Source: a virus. From it: a DNA stretch of 24,405 nucleotides. Position 1 is the first letter of the stretch; each line of letters starts with the position of its first letter. Location: positions 1-24,405 of IMG/VR virus record IMGVR_UViG_3300010153_000108; one strand, 5' to 3'. Positions 7,305 to 14,416 of the stretch are shown one piece after another. Made by a program: the position numbers and the translations under genes. The notes beneath the pieces were generated by a model, which saw nothing but the letters and a program-made list of their open reading frames with translations, made no database searches and was not told the DNA's origin.

Positions 7305-8144
7305 TTATACACCACACATACCTTCACACTCATTGTTAAAAAAATCTATTTGGTTGGGGTCATTGGGACTAAAGACAGCATCCGCCAAGGGGACGCAGGA
7401 TCTATGGACAAATGCTGGAGACTCCGAACCTTTCATAGTTTTGTCTCTTATAGCCTCATCAAAGTCTACAGCTTTAGCGAACTCCGCAGGTTCTTCGTCC
7501 TTCATCCACTGCCAATACTGATCGTCATGGTAAGGACAGTAAACACATGCCGATTTTTTTGGTTTAGGTAATCCTACTTGCTCCATTATTTGGTAGCAGT
7601 CTTTTCTGCTAATACCTAAATCTATTAGTGGGTACGTGTTTGTTGTCCACTTCATCCAACTCTCTTTCATGCGTTGCATCTCATCAGTGGATATACCCAG
7701 CATCGCCCTCACCTTATGCTTTACTCTATAGCGAGGCTTATACCCTAGTATCTCTCGCACCTTTTTGTTGATGGGCGTGATCTTATACTCACGAGTACAC
7801 TGTCGTCTGAGCACACCCTTACTTCCATCCTTGTGAAGTGTAAACAATGGGATGGGAACAAACTTATCACGGCCTAATGCGTCTTCGCTTAAGACACCTT
7901 TCTGGGCTATCACAATATTTATCCCAAAAGGTTCTGCATAATCCTTAAGAACCTGCAAGTAGTCCATCACATACTGGGGTTCATCACCAGTATCAGAGAA
8001 GATCGCAACATCAGGCTTAGGAACTCTGTCATCGGTACAGGCTAGAACTAGTAGGGCCGAACTTTGAACCCCAGCGCCTAGACTCAAGTAGGTGAAATCA
8101 AAATGTTCGTCTAGCTTCATTGTATCTAATGTGAGACCAGTCAT
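7305..8144 (-). CDS. PAPS reductase / PP-loop ATPase family protein with Fe-S type cysteines
   Basis: The 279-residue protein has a PP-loop, SLGAGVQSS at 21-29, followed by DVAIFSDTGDEP at 45-56, typical of the adenine nucleotide alpha hydrolase fold of PAPS reductases, DndC and tRNA thiolases. Cysteines sit at 116 (RRQCTRE), 200 and 203 (CVYC), 250, and in a closing NECEGMCGV at 273 and 277, a phage-type hallmark that may bind an iron-sulfur cluster. These enzymes adenylate a substrate, often for sulfur transfer. No DndA/D/E partner or other sulfur gene is present, so the substrate is unknown. The ATG at 8144 lacks a clear ribosome site; a second in-frame ATG lies at 8120. Confidence 0.85.
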   Translation of the reverse strand: MTGLTLDTMKLDEHFDFTYLSLGAGVQSSALLVLACTDDRVPKPDVAIFSDTGDEPQYVMDYLQVLKDYAEPFGINIVIAQKGVLSEDALGRDKFVPIPLFTLHKDGSKGVLRRQCTREYKITPINKKVREILGYKPRYRVKHKVRAMLGISTDEMQRMKESWMKWTTNTYPLIDLGISRKDCYQIMEQVGLPKPKKSACVYCPYHDDQYWQWMKDEEPAEFAKAVDFDEAIRDKTMKGSESPAFVHRSCVPLADAVFSPNDPNQIDFFNNECEGMCGV

Positions 8145-8152
8145 ACTATTCT

Positions 8153-8230
8153 TTATTCTTCCTTGTTAGCGGTAAACCAACTCCACAAAATCAGTGCAAA
8201 GATAAATGTAAATGCCCATATGTATCTCAT
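8153..8230 (-). CDS. Micro membrane peptide (25 residues)
   Basis: An ATG at 8230, five bases after AAGGA, opens a 25-codon frame that begins MRYIWAFTFIFALILWSWF and ends in a charged tail with KEE. It is one hydrophobic helix with a polar end. It exactly fills the otherwise empty gap between the ribbon-helix-helix-like gene and the PP-loop gene, and the AAGGA in its last codons could serve the latter. Small phage membrane peptides are common but hard to prove; treat as plausible. Confidence 0.4.
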   Translation of the reverse strand: MRYIWAFTFIFALILWSWFTANKEE

Positions 8231-8243
8231 ATTGTTCCTTATG

Positions 8244-8441
8244 TTATTTCTCCTCCCACCATTTAGCCTTCTTAGGCTTGACCAGTGGCTGTCGTTGTTG
8301 GTTGTAGTCGTAGCTCTCTACCATTTCTACAAACATGTCGGTCACTGTAATCTCCCTGTTCTGCGCCTCGCGTCGTACCTTGTTAAGAAGTACTTTCTCG
8401 AGACGCAGTAGGAAGGCCTCTTTAGAAGGGGAGACCGTCAT
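8244..8441 (-). CDS. Ribbon-helix-helix-like small protein
   Basis: I place the start at 8441 (MTVSPSKEAFLLRL), 65 residues, because AAGGAAGAAG lies directly upstream; a start at 8492 would add 17 residues overlapping the SSB-like gene. Residues about 12-50 (LEKVLLNKVRREAQNREITV then TDMFVEMVESYD) suggest a short strand-helix-helix as in ribbon-helix-helix DNA-binding proteins. The tail is Lys/Trp/Glu-rich. It overlaps the SSB-like gene by 20 bases and may regulate this operon. Confidence 0.6.
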   Translation of the reverse strand: MTVSPSKEAFLLRLEKVLLNKVRREAQNREITVTDMFVEMVESYDYNQQRQPLVKPKKAKWWEEK

Positions 8442-8730
8442 CTTCTTCCTTGGTCTCTTCCACAGGTGCCTGAGCAGCAGGTGCGCCATCACCTGAGTGT
8501 ACCTCTAGCCTCATATATTGATAAGGCTTTCCACTATCACGCCCGACACGCTCCCAGGACGCAACCTTTACCTTCGGCATTGTTCCTGTCTTTGCCTCTT
8601 CAACCAGTGCTTTTAGGAATGGTCGAGTAAACTCGATTGTCCCTGTCATACCAGGATGCTTGTTGGAAGTAGCAAACTGGTTCTTGTAGATACTAAAGTC
8701 TAACTTGGGTTGATCATCGTAATTCGGCAT
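8422..8730 (-). CDS. SSB-like single-stranded DNA-binding protein
   Basis: This 102-residue protein ends EEDDGLPF, nearly the acidic DDxPF tip through which bacterial and phage SSB proteins recruit replication partners. Before it is a Pro/Ala/Glu linker (APAAQAPVEET), again SSB-like. The N-terminal 75 residues have alternating hydrophobic and polar strands (GTIEFTRPF, KVKVASWERV, YQYMRLEVH) consistent with a small OB-type fold. It sits right after the annealing protein, three bases from its stop, with GAGGAG upstream. The tail is seen directly; the DNA-binding role is inferred from tail, size and context. Confidence 0.7.
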   Translation of the reverse strand: MPNYDDQPKLDFSIYKNQFATSNKHPGMTGTIEFTRPFLKALVEEAKTGTMPKVKVASWERVGRDSGKPYQYMRLEVHSGDGAPAAQAPVEETKEEDDGLPF

Positions 8731-8732
8731 TA

Positions 8733-9407
8733 CTATTTCTCCTCTTTCTTGTCATTGATTTTAAGTGCTAACTCTCCTGCTTCTTCCAACTTCTTGGTCA
8801 CACGTGCTGCCTTCTCCTGATCACCACTGGCTATGACAGCTTTGATTGCCTTCTTAGTTTCTCCTTCTGGAGTCCAGCCTCTCTCATGCAGATCAGTCGC
8901 AACAGCCTTGAGCTTTGCAATGTGATCTACCGTGTCTTCTTTCTTGGCAGTTTTCTTAGCCTTGGGCTTCTTAGGTGCTGGAGTTGTTTCCACAACCTCT
9001 ACAGGCAAGTCTTCACCTGCATAGATGTAATGCCCAAGTCCCCACATGGCAAAGTTTTTCGTGAGGCAACGCATTTTAGCTGTGTTGATTGCCATAGCGT
9101 CAGGATGTGTCTGCGCCCTGTTCTTAAAATCTAGAACCGGTAGCCACATCTTCTTCGTAAGATCACCAATTGTTACCTTGCAAGTGACGGATGCTGTACC
9201 CCCCTCATAGTAGGTCACATCTCTCGACACGCCATTAGCGTCGGTAGCATGGTGCCACTCGACCTGTAGATCAGGGTAGTGCTCCATCATAATTCCATAC
9301 GCCCATGCCCAAGATAGATAGGTCAGGCCCATCTTCTCCTCAGTATGTGCGTTGACATTGATCTTGGATAATTTATCCCAGACCTGTTTGTACGTCAGTT
9401 TAGCCAT
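8733..9407 (-). CDS. Single-strand annealing protein, Sak/DUF1071 type
   Basis: I take the ATG at 9407 (MAKLTYKQVWDKL), giving 224 residues; it overlaps the end of the nuclease gene by 8 bases, whereas the frame upstream of it lies inside that gene. Landmarks of the DUF1071 annealing family are in order: LTYLSWAWAYGIMMEHYPD near 28, MWLPVLDFKNRA near 85, and AINTAKMRCLTKNFAMWGLG then YIYAGEDLP near 105-130. A Lys/Pro-rich linker follows, then a helical C-terminal tail. Such proteins pair complementary strands in phage recombination, working with an exonuclease and SSB, both encoded next door. Confidence 0.88.
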   Translation of the reverse strand: MAKLTYKQVWDKLSKINVNAHTEEKMGLTYLSWAWAYGIMMEHYPDLQVEWHHATDANGVSRDVTYYEGGTASVTCKVTIGDLTKKMWLPVLDFKNRAQTHPDAMAINTAKMRCLTKNFAMWGLGHYIYAGEDLPVEVVETTPAPKKPKAKKTAKKEDTVDHIAKLKAVATDLHERGWTPEGETKKAIKAVIASGDQEKAARVTKKLEEAGELALKINDKKEEK

Positions 9408-10230
9408 TTCCTCTGTCTCCCTTCCATTGTGGACAAAATTCTGCGACTGAACACCATGATTCACAGCGGATGAATTTGGCGCCCCCTTCTTTGATGGAGT
9501 AGCTTTCGCCAGGTTTTTGCTTGATTTGTATATAAGCAGTTGCATCTTGCAAGGTATTAAAAGACCTTGGCTTAAGCCTACCGCCTGTAACATTATAGCC
9601 ACCCCTGGCCCACCTCTCCTCTGGAGTGCAGGGCAACGTGTTATCCATCGTGTGTACCTTAACACGCTGTGCAACAAAATCATCCTGTCTGCTGTCACTC
9701 CATACTGGCACTGAAATTGGAACTATAGGACTCTGCGGATAGTCTGCTTTAGCATCGGCTCGAGACATCATCCAGTCACGGCACAAGCCTACAATCGTTA
9801 GCTTCGTAGCAGCCTTACCATTTTGCCTAAGCAACCACGCATAGATGTTTAGTTGCTGTTCCCACTCAGGCTTTAGTCCTCGCTGAATTGTGTAGACAGA
9901 GGTTACCTTGTAATCGGTCATTGAGCCATCGTCCAATAAGTCGATTGCCCCCGATATGGTTACCCCATCACACTCAGCAAAAAACCGTTCCTCAGCTTGG
10001 CCTTCGCCATGCTCCTCTAGGATGTTGTGAACACCCTTACCCAGTAGTTTCCACCACTCATCACGTACATCGGTGACGATCTTATCCTCGTGCTCCTTGT
10101 AGAGCCTTGCGATTTGTGGTGGCTTAAGTAATTCGGTTGCCGAAAAATCTGCTTCCCCCTTGGTGTAGGGATCACCTTCGACTGCCCGAATAAATACATC
10201 TGGCGCACCGTACTTGTTGGTCAACGCCAT
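9400..10230 (-). CDS. RecB/Cas4-type PD-(D/E)XK nuclease
   Basis: The 276 residues hold the nuclease core: GKGVHNILEEH near 64-74 (His68), ISGAIDLL with Asp97, DYK with Asp106 and Lys108, and WEQQLNIYAW with the QxxxY helix near 126-130. Cysteines at 201 (PCTPEERW), 256, 260 and 266 (CESWC then FCPQW) match the Cas4/AddB-like pattern that binds an iron-sulfur cluster holding both ends of the fold. It should supply 5' or 3' resection for the annealing protein encoded 8 bases into its 3' end. It starts one base from the DUF7303-like gene stop. Exonuclease polarity cannot be told from sequence. Confidence 0.87.
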   Translation of the reverse strand: MALTNKYGAPDVFIRAVEGDPYTKGEADFSATELLKPPQIARLYKEHEDKIVTDVRDEWWKLLGKGVHNILEEHGEGQAEERFFAECDGVTISGAIDLLDDGSMTDYKVTSVYTIQRGLKPEWEQQLNIYAWLLRQNGKAATKLTIVGLCRDWMMSRADAKADYPQSPIVPISVPVWSDSRQDDFVAQRVKVHTMDNTLPCTPEERWARGGYNVTGGRLKPRSFNTLQDATAYIQIKQKPGESYSIKEGGAKFIRCESWCSVAEFCPQWKGDRGNG

Positions 10231-10499
10231 TACTCTACTCTCCAGACTCCAACGTGGTTCTCTTTATCGGGTATGATGCGCACGACAAACGTCTTATCTG
10301 AACGCCTATTTCTTTGAGAAGCTGCCACTCTAAGCGCATTCTCATCGTTATTAGACTCACCACTATTCTGCCTTGGACCCACATCAACTATAGCGCACTG
10401 ACCTACCTCAAGTTCTCCAAAGAATGGGTAAGTCCTACGACTCTCGAACTCTGGCGCTTGCAAGCCATCTACGATTTCATACTCTTGTGATTCTTTCAT
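10230..10499 (-). CDS. DUF7303-like small phage protein (copy 1)
   Basis: The 89 residues follow a plan common in marine phages: YEIVDGLQAPEF, then TYPFFGELEVGQ, ALRVAASQRNRR, and a closing FVVRII ... VGVWRVE. I recognise this as the DUF7303-like family of small beta-rich phage proteins of unknown function, always near replication genes. GGGAGGAG precedes the ATG. The gene upstream of it looks like a second, diverged copy. Confidence 0.75.
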   Translation of the reverse strand: MKESQEYEIVDGLQAPEFESRRTYPFFGELEVGQCAIVDVGPRQNSGESNNDENALRVAASQRNRRSDKTFVVRIIPDKENHVGVWRVE

Positions 10500-10511
10500 T
10501 ACTCCTCCCGG

Positions 10512-10769
10512 TTATGATACTCGGTAAATATCTATCCCATGTGATGTTACCCTAACTGAATACTTCTTCCCTGTCTGACGAGCTATTCGTCCTGCATAAG
10601 CTCTCACACCACCTAATTTTTCTTTGACTTCCTCCTCGTTTAAGGGTAGCTCGATCAAGTCACCAACCTTGATTGTTTCCAGGGGCAAGTCGCCCCACTT
10701 ACTGCGCGGACCTGGGTTAGGAGGTGGGACTCCGACGCCCTCATAAACCCTAAATCTTTGACTGTTCAA
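10512..10769 (-). CDS. DUF7303-like small phage protein (copy 2, diverged)
   Basis: The pattern VYEGVGVPPPNPG, then LPLETIKVGDLIELPL, VRAYAGRIARQTGKKYSVRV and a final IDIYRVS repeats the plan of the adjacent gene, so the two appear to be tandem paralogs. I favour the TTG at 10769 because GGAG lies seven bases before it; the GTG at 10799 is also in frame but its GGAG is only one or two bases away. This is the first gene of the leftward recombination operon, divergent from the RusA gene. Confidence 0.7.
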   Translation of the reverse strand: MNSQRFRVYEGVGVPPPNPGPRSKWGDLPLETIKVGDLIELPLNEEEVKEKLGGVRAYAGRIARQTGKKYSVRVTSHGIDIYRVS

Positions 10770-10841
10770 GGTATTCTCCAGGTTAATAGTTGCCTGCACA
10801 CTCCGGGTATGTTATCCTCAAATGCACCACAGAGGATAATT
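10758..10841. promoter_or_regulatory. Divergent regulatory region between recombination operon and RusA-primase operon
   Basis: This short stretch must hold starts for both directions. On the plus strand TTGACT at 10758-10763 and GTTAAT at 10782-10787, 18 bases apart, make a fair sigma70-like promoter for the RusA-primase pair. On the minus strand only weak matches are present (TTGATC with TATCCT, 16 apart, near 10824-10855). AGAGGA at 10831-10836 is the ribosome site for RusA. Promoter calls by eye are tentative. Confidence 0.3.
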
Positions 10842-11291
10842 ATGATAACGAAACGATCAAAATCTTGCAAGCCTATTGACGATGACCCTGCAAGCTGTAT
10901 AATCAAGGGAGAGCCTGCTTCAAAGGCTAATTCAAGACGGTATGTTCTAATCAGTGGTAAGCCAAGATTTATTAAGTCTAAAAAAGCACTAGGTTATACT
11001 AAACTATTTAAGTTACAGTGTCCTACTAGAAAGAATCTATTCAGTGAAGATCTATTCGTTGCTATAAAGATTTATTACGCTAGTAGAAGACCAGATTTAG
11101 ATCCTAGTTTAATATTAGATCTACTACAGGATAATGTTTATGCTAATGATAGATCAGTCAAAGGTCAGTACATCGAATGGGGATTAGACAAGCATAATCC
11201 CAGAGCTTTAATTGTGGTATCTACGCTCGACAATAAAGACCTAGCTATGAGCAAGCTAGAAGAACTCGTTACTAATGAGGGGAATAGATGA
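10842..11291 (+). CDS. RusA-like Holliday junction resolvase
   Basis: I start it at the ATG of MITKRSKSC at 10842, six bases after AGGA; an upstream in-frame ATG at 10758 lies inside the divergent region. The 149 residues show IKGEPASKANSRR near 21-33, KPRFIKSKKALGY near 40-52, and RRPDLDPSLILDLLQDN then VYANDRSV near 82-106. Asp85, Asp87 and Asp103 match the three catalytic acids of RusA, but the position of its active-site Lys is Ile91. RusA enzymes cut branched DNA. Codon choice here (many TTA, CTA, AGA) looks more AT-biased than the neighbours. It overlaps the primase start by four bases. Confidence 0.82.
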   Translation: MITKRSKSCKPIDDDPASCIIKGEPASKANSRRYVLISGKPRFIKSKKALGYTKLFKLQCPTRKNLFSEDLFVAIKIYYASRRPDLDPSLILDLLQDNVYANDRSVKGQYIEWGLDKHNPRALIVVSTLDNKDLAMSKLEELVTNEGNR

Positions 11292-13030
11292 AGCATCAAG
11301 TTATACCTGAGATAGAAAGATTAGCAACAAGCCTGTCATTTGGGCAGCATAAAAGACACTGCCCTGTGTGCAGGGACCAACGATCAAAGAATAGAAATGA
11401 CAAGTCTTTGTCCATCAAGGTTGACAGCAAAGGCGCACAGTATCAGTGTCATCATTGTGACATCAGTGGTGGTGTCTTCACAGATTCGGAGTGGTCATTC
11501 GACAGCCAACCAGCAATGCCTAAGCCTATTAAACAACTTCCTCCAGCCACTAATGAGGTGGCAGTTGATTATTTAAAGCAACGCATGATTACCGACGCAA
11601 TAATCAAGTCTCATACGATTCCTGGCACTTACCGATTCAACGGCAAGACTGTTCCAGCAATTGGATTTCCTTACCGCAAGGGGAAGGATGTCGTTGCCAT
11701 GAAATGGCGTTCAGCAGACACCAACAAAATGTTTTCCCAAGAGAATGTATGCGAAGAATTTTTTAATATTGATAACTATGTTAAGGGCAATGACATCATC
11801 ATCTGTGAAGGCGAGATGGATGCCTGTGCTTGGTTAAGCTCTGGCGTTCCCGAGAATGTTACAGTTCTATCAATACCAAACGGAGCGCCGGCTCGTGTTA
11901 ACAATGGCAAAATTGACCCAAACGATGACAACAAATTTAAATACATTTGGAAAGCCAAGGCACAGTTAGACTCAGCCCCCAGAATAATTTTAAATACTGA
12001 CAATGATGATCCTGGCAACGCACTTGAGGAAGAAATTGTACGTCGTATTGGCAGAAACAAGGTGTGGGTCATAGACCTAGACGAACACAAGGATGCAGCC
12101 CAAGCATTAGAAAAAGAAGGTGATACATATCTTCTTGAAAAGTTTGAGGAAGTACAGCCTCTTCCTACGATTGGGCTACATCGTGCAGAAGTATTCTATG
12201 ATGCACTACATGACCTTTATGACAACGGACAAATGCGAGGCGCTCGTACAGGCCTGTCATCGGTTGACAAGTTAGTTCAAGTCCCAATGGGTATGGTCTC
12301 AGTAGTCACTGGCTTTCCTTCTTCTGGTAAGAGTGACTTCATTGACCAGCTTTGTGTGAACCTTGCTGAGGCTGAAGGCTACAAGACAGTGTACTGTAGC
12401 TTTGAGAAGCCACCCGAACTACACATGATGCAACTAGCACAAAAGCGTACCAAGCTCCAGTTCTTTGATGAGAGTGGAACTCGCATGAACCTAGAAGAAC
12501 TAGACTCAGCAAAGAAATGGATCGATGACCACTTCTTGTTCATGGACTACAGGCGTGATGGGCCTACCGACATAGACGGCATACTAGACATAGCTTCTAG
12601 CGCAGTCATGCAGATGGGCTGTCGCATCCTGGTCATTGATCCCTACAACTACTTGACGATGCCAGTTTCCGCTAAGGAGACTGATGAGATCTCTGGGATG
12701 TTGACCCGAGTACAGCAGTGGGCCAAGTCTCACGATGCTCATGTATTCTTTATTGCTCACCCGACTAAGATCGGAGGCGATGGCCGAGGGCAGAAGATTG
12801 TACCTACTGGCAATGATGTTTCGGGTTCAGCTGCTTGGTATGCGAAGGCCGACATCGGCTGGACGCTGTGGCGTGACCCAGAGAACATAGAACCCCCTGA
12901 GCTACACATATGGAAGATCCGGTGGTCTTGGATTGGAAACCACGGTGTGTGTCCATTAAAGTTCAATCGTAGCGTAGGAGTGTGGTCAGATTACAATGTT
13001 AGTGTAGACGGTGATGACTGGGAGTTTTAG
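11288..13030 (+). CDS. T7 gp4/Twinkle-type DNA primase-helicase
   Basis: A 580-residue fused replication enzyme. Cys25, Cys28, Cys54 and Cys57 form the N-terminal zinc ribbon that reads the priming site. A TOPRIM domain follows: IIICEGEMDACAW with Glu174 and Asp178, then LNTDNDDPGN with Asp238/240. The DnaB/RecA-like helicase has Walker A TGFPSSGKSD at 341-350, VYCSFEKPPE at 368-377, Walker B RILVIDPYN near 446-454, and FFIAHPTK at 487-494. It would unwind the fork and lay primers for a phage polymerase not seen in this window. GAGGGG precedes the ATG, which overlaps the RusA stop. Transcription ends at the strong hairpin at 13160. Confidence 0.95.
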   Translation: MKHQVIPEIERLATSLSFGQHKRHCPVCRDQRSKNRNDKSLSIKVDSKGAQYQCHHCDISGGVFTDSEWSFDSQPAMPKPIKQLPPATNEVAVDYLKQRMITDAIIKSHTIPGTYRFNGKTVPAIGFPYRKGKDVVAMKWRSADTNKMFSQENVCEEFFNIDNYVKGNDIIICEGEMDACAWLSSGVPENVTVLSIPNGAPARVNNGKIDPNDDNKFKYIWKAKAQLDSAPRIILNTDNDDPGNALEEEIVRRIGRNKVWVIDLDEHKDAAQALEKEGDTYLLEKFEEVQPLPTIGLHRAEVFYDALHDLYDNGQMRGARTGLSSVDKLVQVPMGMVSVVTGFPSSGKSDFIDQLCVNLAEAEGYKTVYCSFEKPPELHMMQLAQKRTKLQFFDESGTRMNLEELDSAKKWIDDHFLFMDYRRDGPTDIDGILDIASSAVMQMGCRILVIDPYNYLTMPVSAKETDEISGMLTRVQQWAKSHDAHVFFIAHPTKIGGDGRGQKIVPTGNDVSGSAAWYAKADIGWTLWRDPENIEPPELHIWKIRWSWIGNHGVCPLKFNRSVGVWSDYNVSVDGDDWEF

Positions 13031-13116
13031 CTAAAAGATTGACTGAGTCATACAGATAGGTTTAGGTTGATGAAGGCGAAGAAACATGTCCTCCTCTCAT
13101 GTTCTCGTTATTATGT

Positions 13117-13158
13117 AAAAAAAAATAGGCCTGGGTATATCCTCCCTTCGCCCACGCC
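13117..13158 (-). terminator. Intrinsic terminator for the leftward small-gene operon
   Basis: Read on the minus strand, GGCGTGGG pairs with CCCAGGCC (seven pairs and one G-G mismatch, 15-base loop), followed by TATTTTTTTTT. It lies 47 bases past the stop of the leftward gene ending at 13205 and faces the rightward terminator. Confidence 0.75.
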
Positions 13159-13159
13159 T

Positions 13160-13210
13160 CCCTCTGACGTAGTCAGTTGCTCGCTGGCTAGGTCAGGGGG
13201 TTTTTTATTT
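13160..13210 (+). terminator. Strong two-tier intrinsic terminator after the primase-helicase
   Basis: CCCTCTGAC at 13160-13168 pairs with GTCAGGGGG at 13192-13200; inside it AGTCAG pairs with CTGGCT around a 7-base loop. Six T residues follow directly, then ATTT. It is 130 bases past the primase-helicase stop, and its T tract reaches the stop codon of the opposing gene at 13205. Confidence 0.85.
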
Positions 13211-13600
13211 AGGGTTGCGATACTTTTCAAGGAGCTTCCAGGTCTTATCAGGAAGCATCCTCGAGTCTTTTATTTGTACATAGTAGTGTGGGTATGCATC
13301 TTCGAGCAGTTTAATATCTAGCATGATGTGCGTTGCCACCCAATCACCGAAACCTTCAATCTCTGTGGAACGCAACAAATCGGTAGCTCTGTCGTGATAT
13401 GCCCGCACGAACTGATCGTATGTCAATACAGGTAGTTCCTTGGCACGAGACTTCATGCGATCCATTGTGAGTTCACAGTACTCAAAGCCCTCACTAGCAA
13501 TCAGGTCTTCGACCTTGGCACAGGCTTCCTTTTTGCTTTCGGCAACTACACTACGGTTCCATACATTTATTTCGTGTACCGTTACGTCGTATATAGTCAT
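13205..13600 (-). CDS. Hypothetical phage protein, last gene of leftward array
   Basis: I start it at the ATG at 13600 (MTIYDVTVHEINVWNRSVV), which follows GGAGGGA and overlaps the previous stop by four bases; this gives 131 residues. The first 35 residues form an alternating strand pattern ending SKKEACAKVEDLI, like small phage proteins with an N-terminal beta hairpin and helix. The rest is helical and charged. No family or catalytic motif was recognised. Confidence 0.7.
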   Translation of the reverse strand: MTIYDVTVHEINVWNRSVVAESKKEACAKVEDLIASEGFEYCELTMDRMKSRAKELPVLTYDQFVRAYHDRATDLLRSTEIEGFGDWVATHIMLDIKLLEDAYPHYYVQIKDSRMLPDKTWKLLEKYRNPK

Positions 13601-13860
13601 CTTCCCTCCGTTATGAATAAGTAAATTTTGTAACGCATGCGAAGCAGCCAGCTTTGCTCGAGACGCTCTGCGCATGGTTGTTCCATGCATTCTCCACTAG
13701 CATTAGCTGGGTTATCCCAGATGCTTACAGTTTTCCGACAAGTGTAGCATCCGTACAAATACAGTACTCCGGCCCCTAACCGTGGCCCAAGGTCATGCCC
13801 CAGGTATTTGCACCTACGCAAAGTACCTTTAAGCAACCTTCTTCCCTTACGAGTTTCCAT
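13597..13860 (-). CDS. Cysteine-containing small basic protein
   Basis: 87 residues with a very basic N-terminus (METRKGRRLLKGTLRRCKY) and cysteines at about 17, 38, 41, 58 and 62, including a CYTC knuckle and GECMEQPC. The spacing could make a zinc ribbon. GGAG precedes the ATG at 13860, and its last codons hold the ribosome site of the following gene. Function unknown. Confidence 0.65.
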   Translation of the reverse strand: METRKGRRLLKGTLRRCKYLGHDLGPRLGAGVLYLYGCYTCRKTVSIWDNPANASGECMEQPCAERLEQSWLLRMRYKIYLFITEGR

Positions 13861-13868
13861 TATCGCTC

Positions 13869-14078
13869 CTAATTATAGTCAACATCAGAGCTTTCATCTG
13901 ATATTATTCCTAACACTCTTTCTAAATCTGGTCCAACCACTTCTATTACGTCATACAAATTTTGCACGGCCTCTTTAGATACGTTGCTTCTTTCCAACGG
14001 CCATATTGCTAGGGCTTTACATATTGCTAGACAACCCTCAAGGGTACGTCGCTCTACACTTATAGTATTGATACTCAT
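13869..14078 (-). CDS. Hypothetical small helical protein
   Basis: 69 residues, acidic at the C-terminus (SDESSDVDYN), predicted helical from LEGCLAICKALAIW and AVQNLYDVIEVV. AAGGAGGAG precedes the ATG. It lies nine bases from its downstream neighbour in the operon. No family recognised. Confidence 0.65.
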   Translation of the reverse strand: MSINTISVERRTLEGCLAICKALAIWPLERSNVSKEAVQNLYDVIEVVGPDLERVLGIISDESSDVDYN

Positions 14079-14087
14079 AACTCCTCC

Positions 14088-14405
14088 TTAGTTAAAGTCG
14101 CTTACTGGTAAACTAGCTAATAGATCTTCGATAGCCTGTGTACGCTCATCTTGCAAATCTTTCTCAAGTTCAGCTATCCATTCGGGAATCATTTCTATCA
14201 GATACTGCTCATCTCTGTGGCCTGGATCTTCTATAATATTACCCTCTACAAGTTTTTTATAGATGAGATTCACCAACGCTGGCTCCATTGGATGGCCTTC
14301 GTTAAGTATCATAGATAACCCTTTACGTAATAAGTCATCATTAGGTGTAGTCATTCCGACAATGACAAACACACTGCCTTCGCTCCAAGTTGGATATGTA
14401 CCCAT
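14088..14405 (-). CDS. Hypothetical protein
   Basis: 105 residues with a hydrophobic strand near the start (GSVFVIVGMTT), a middle helix pair and an acidic helical end (ELEKDLQDERTQAIEDLLA). AGGGGAG precedes the ATG at 14405. Nothing catalytic is visible. Confidence 0.65.
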   Translation of the reverse strand: MGTYPTWSEGSVFVIVGMTTPNDDLLRKGLSMILNEGHPMEPALVNLIYKKLVEGNIIEDPGHRDEQYLIEMIPEWIAELEKDLQDERTQAIEDLLASLPVSDFN

Positions 14406-14416
14406 TATTTCTCCCC

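Noticed and set aside
7305-8144. DNA phosphorothioation (Dnd/Ssp) system
   Set aside because: Only a PP-loop protein is present; no cysteine desulfurase or other Dnd/Ssp partner is nearby.
9408-9698. Longer N-terminus for the annealing protein
   Set aside because: This part lies inside the nuclease gene in another frame; the DUF1071 family begins at the ATG at 9407.
13040-13050. TGACTGAGTCA palindrome after the primase stop
   Set aside because: A single 11-base palindrome with no second exact copy found; likely chance.
13067-13321. Plus-strand open frame starting MMKAKKHVLLSC
   Set aside because: It runs through both terminator hairpins and into the opposing gene; no ribosome site and no family pattern.
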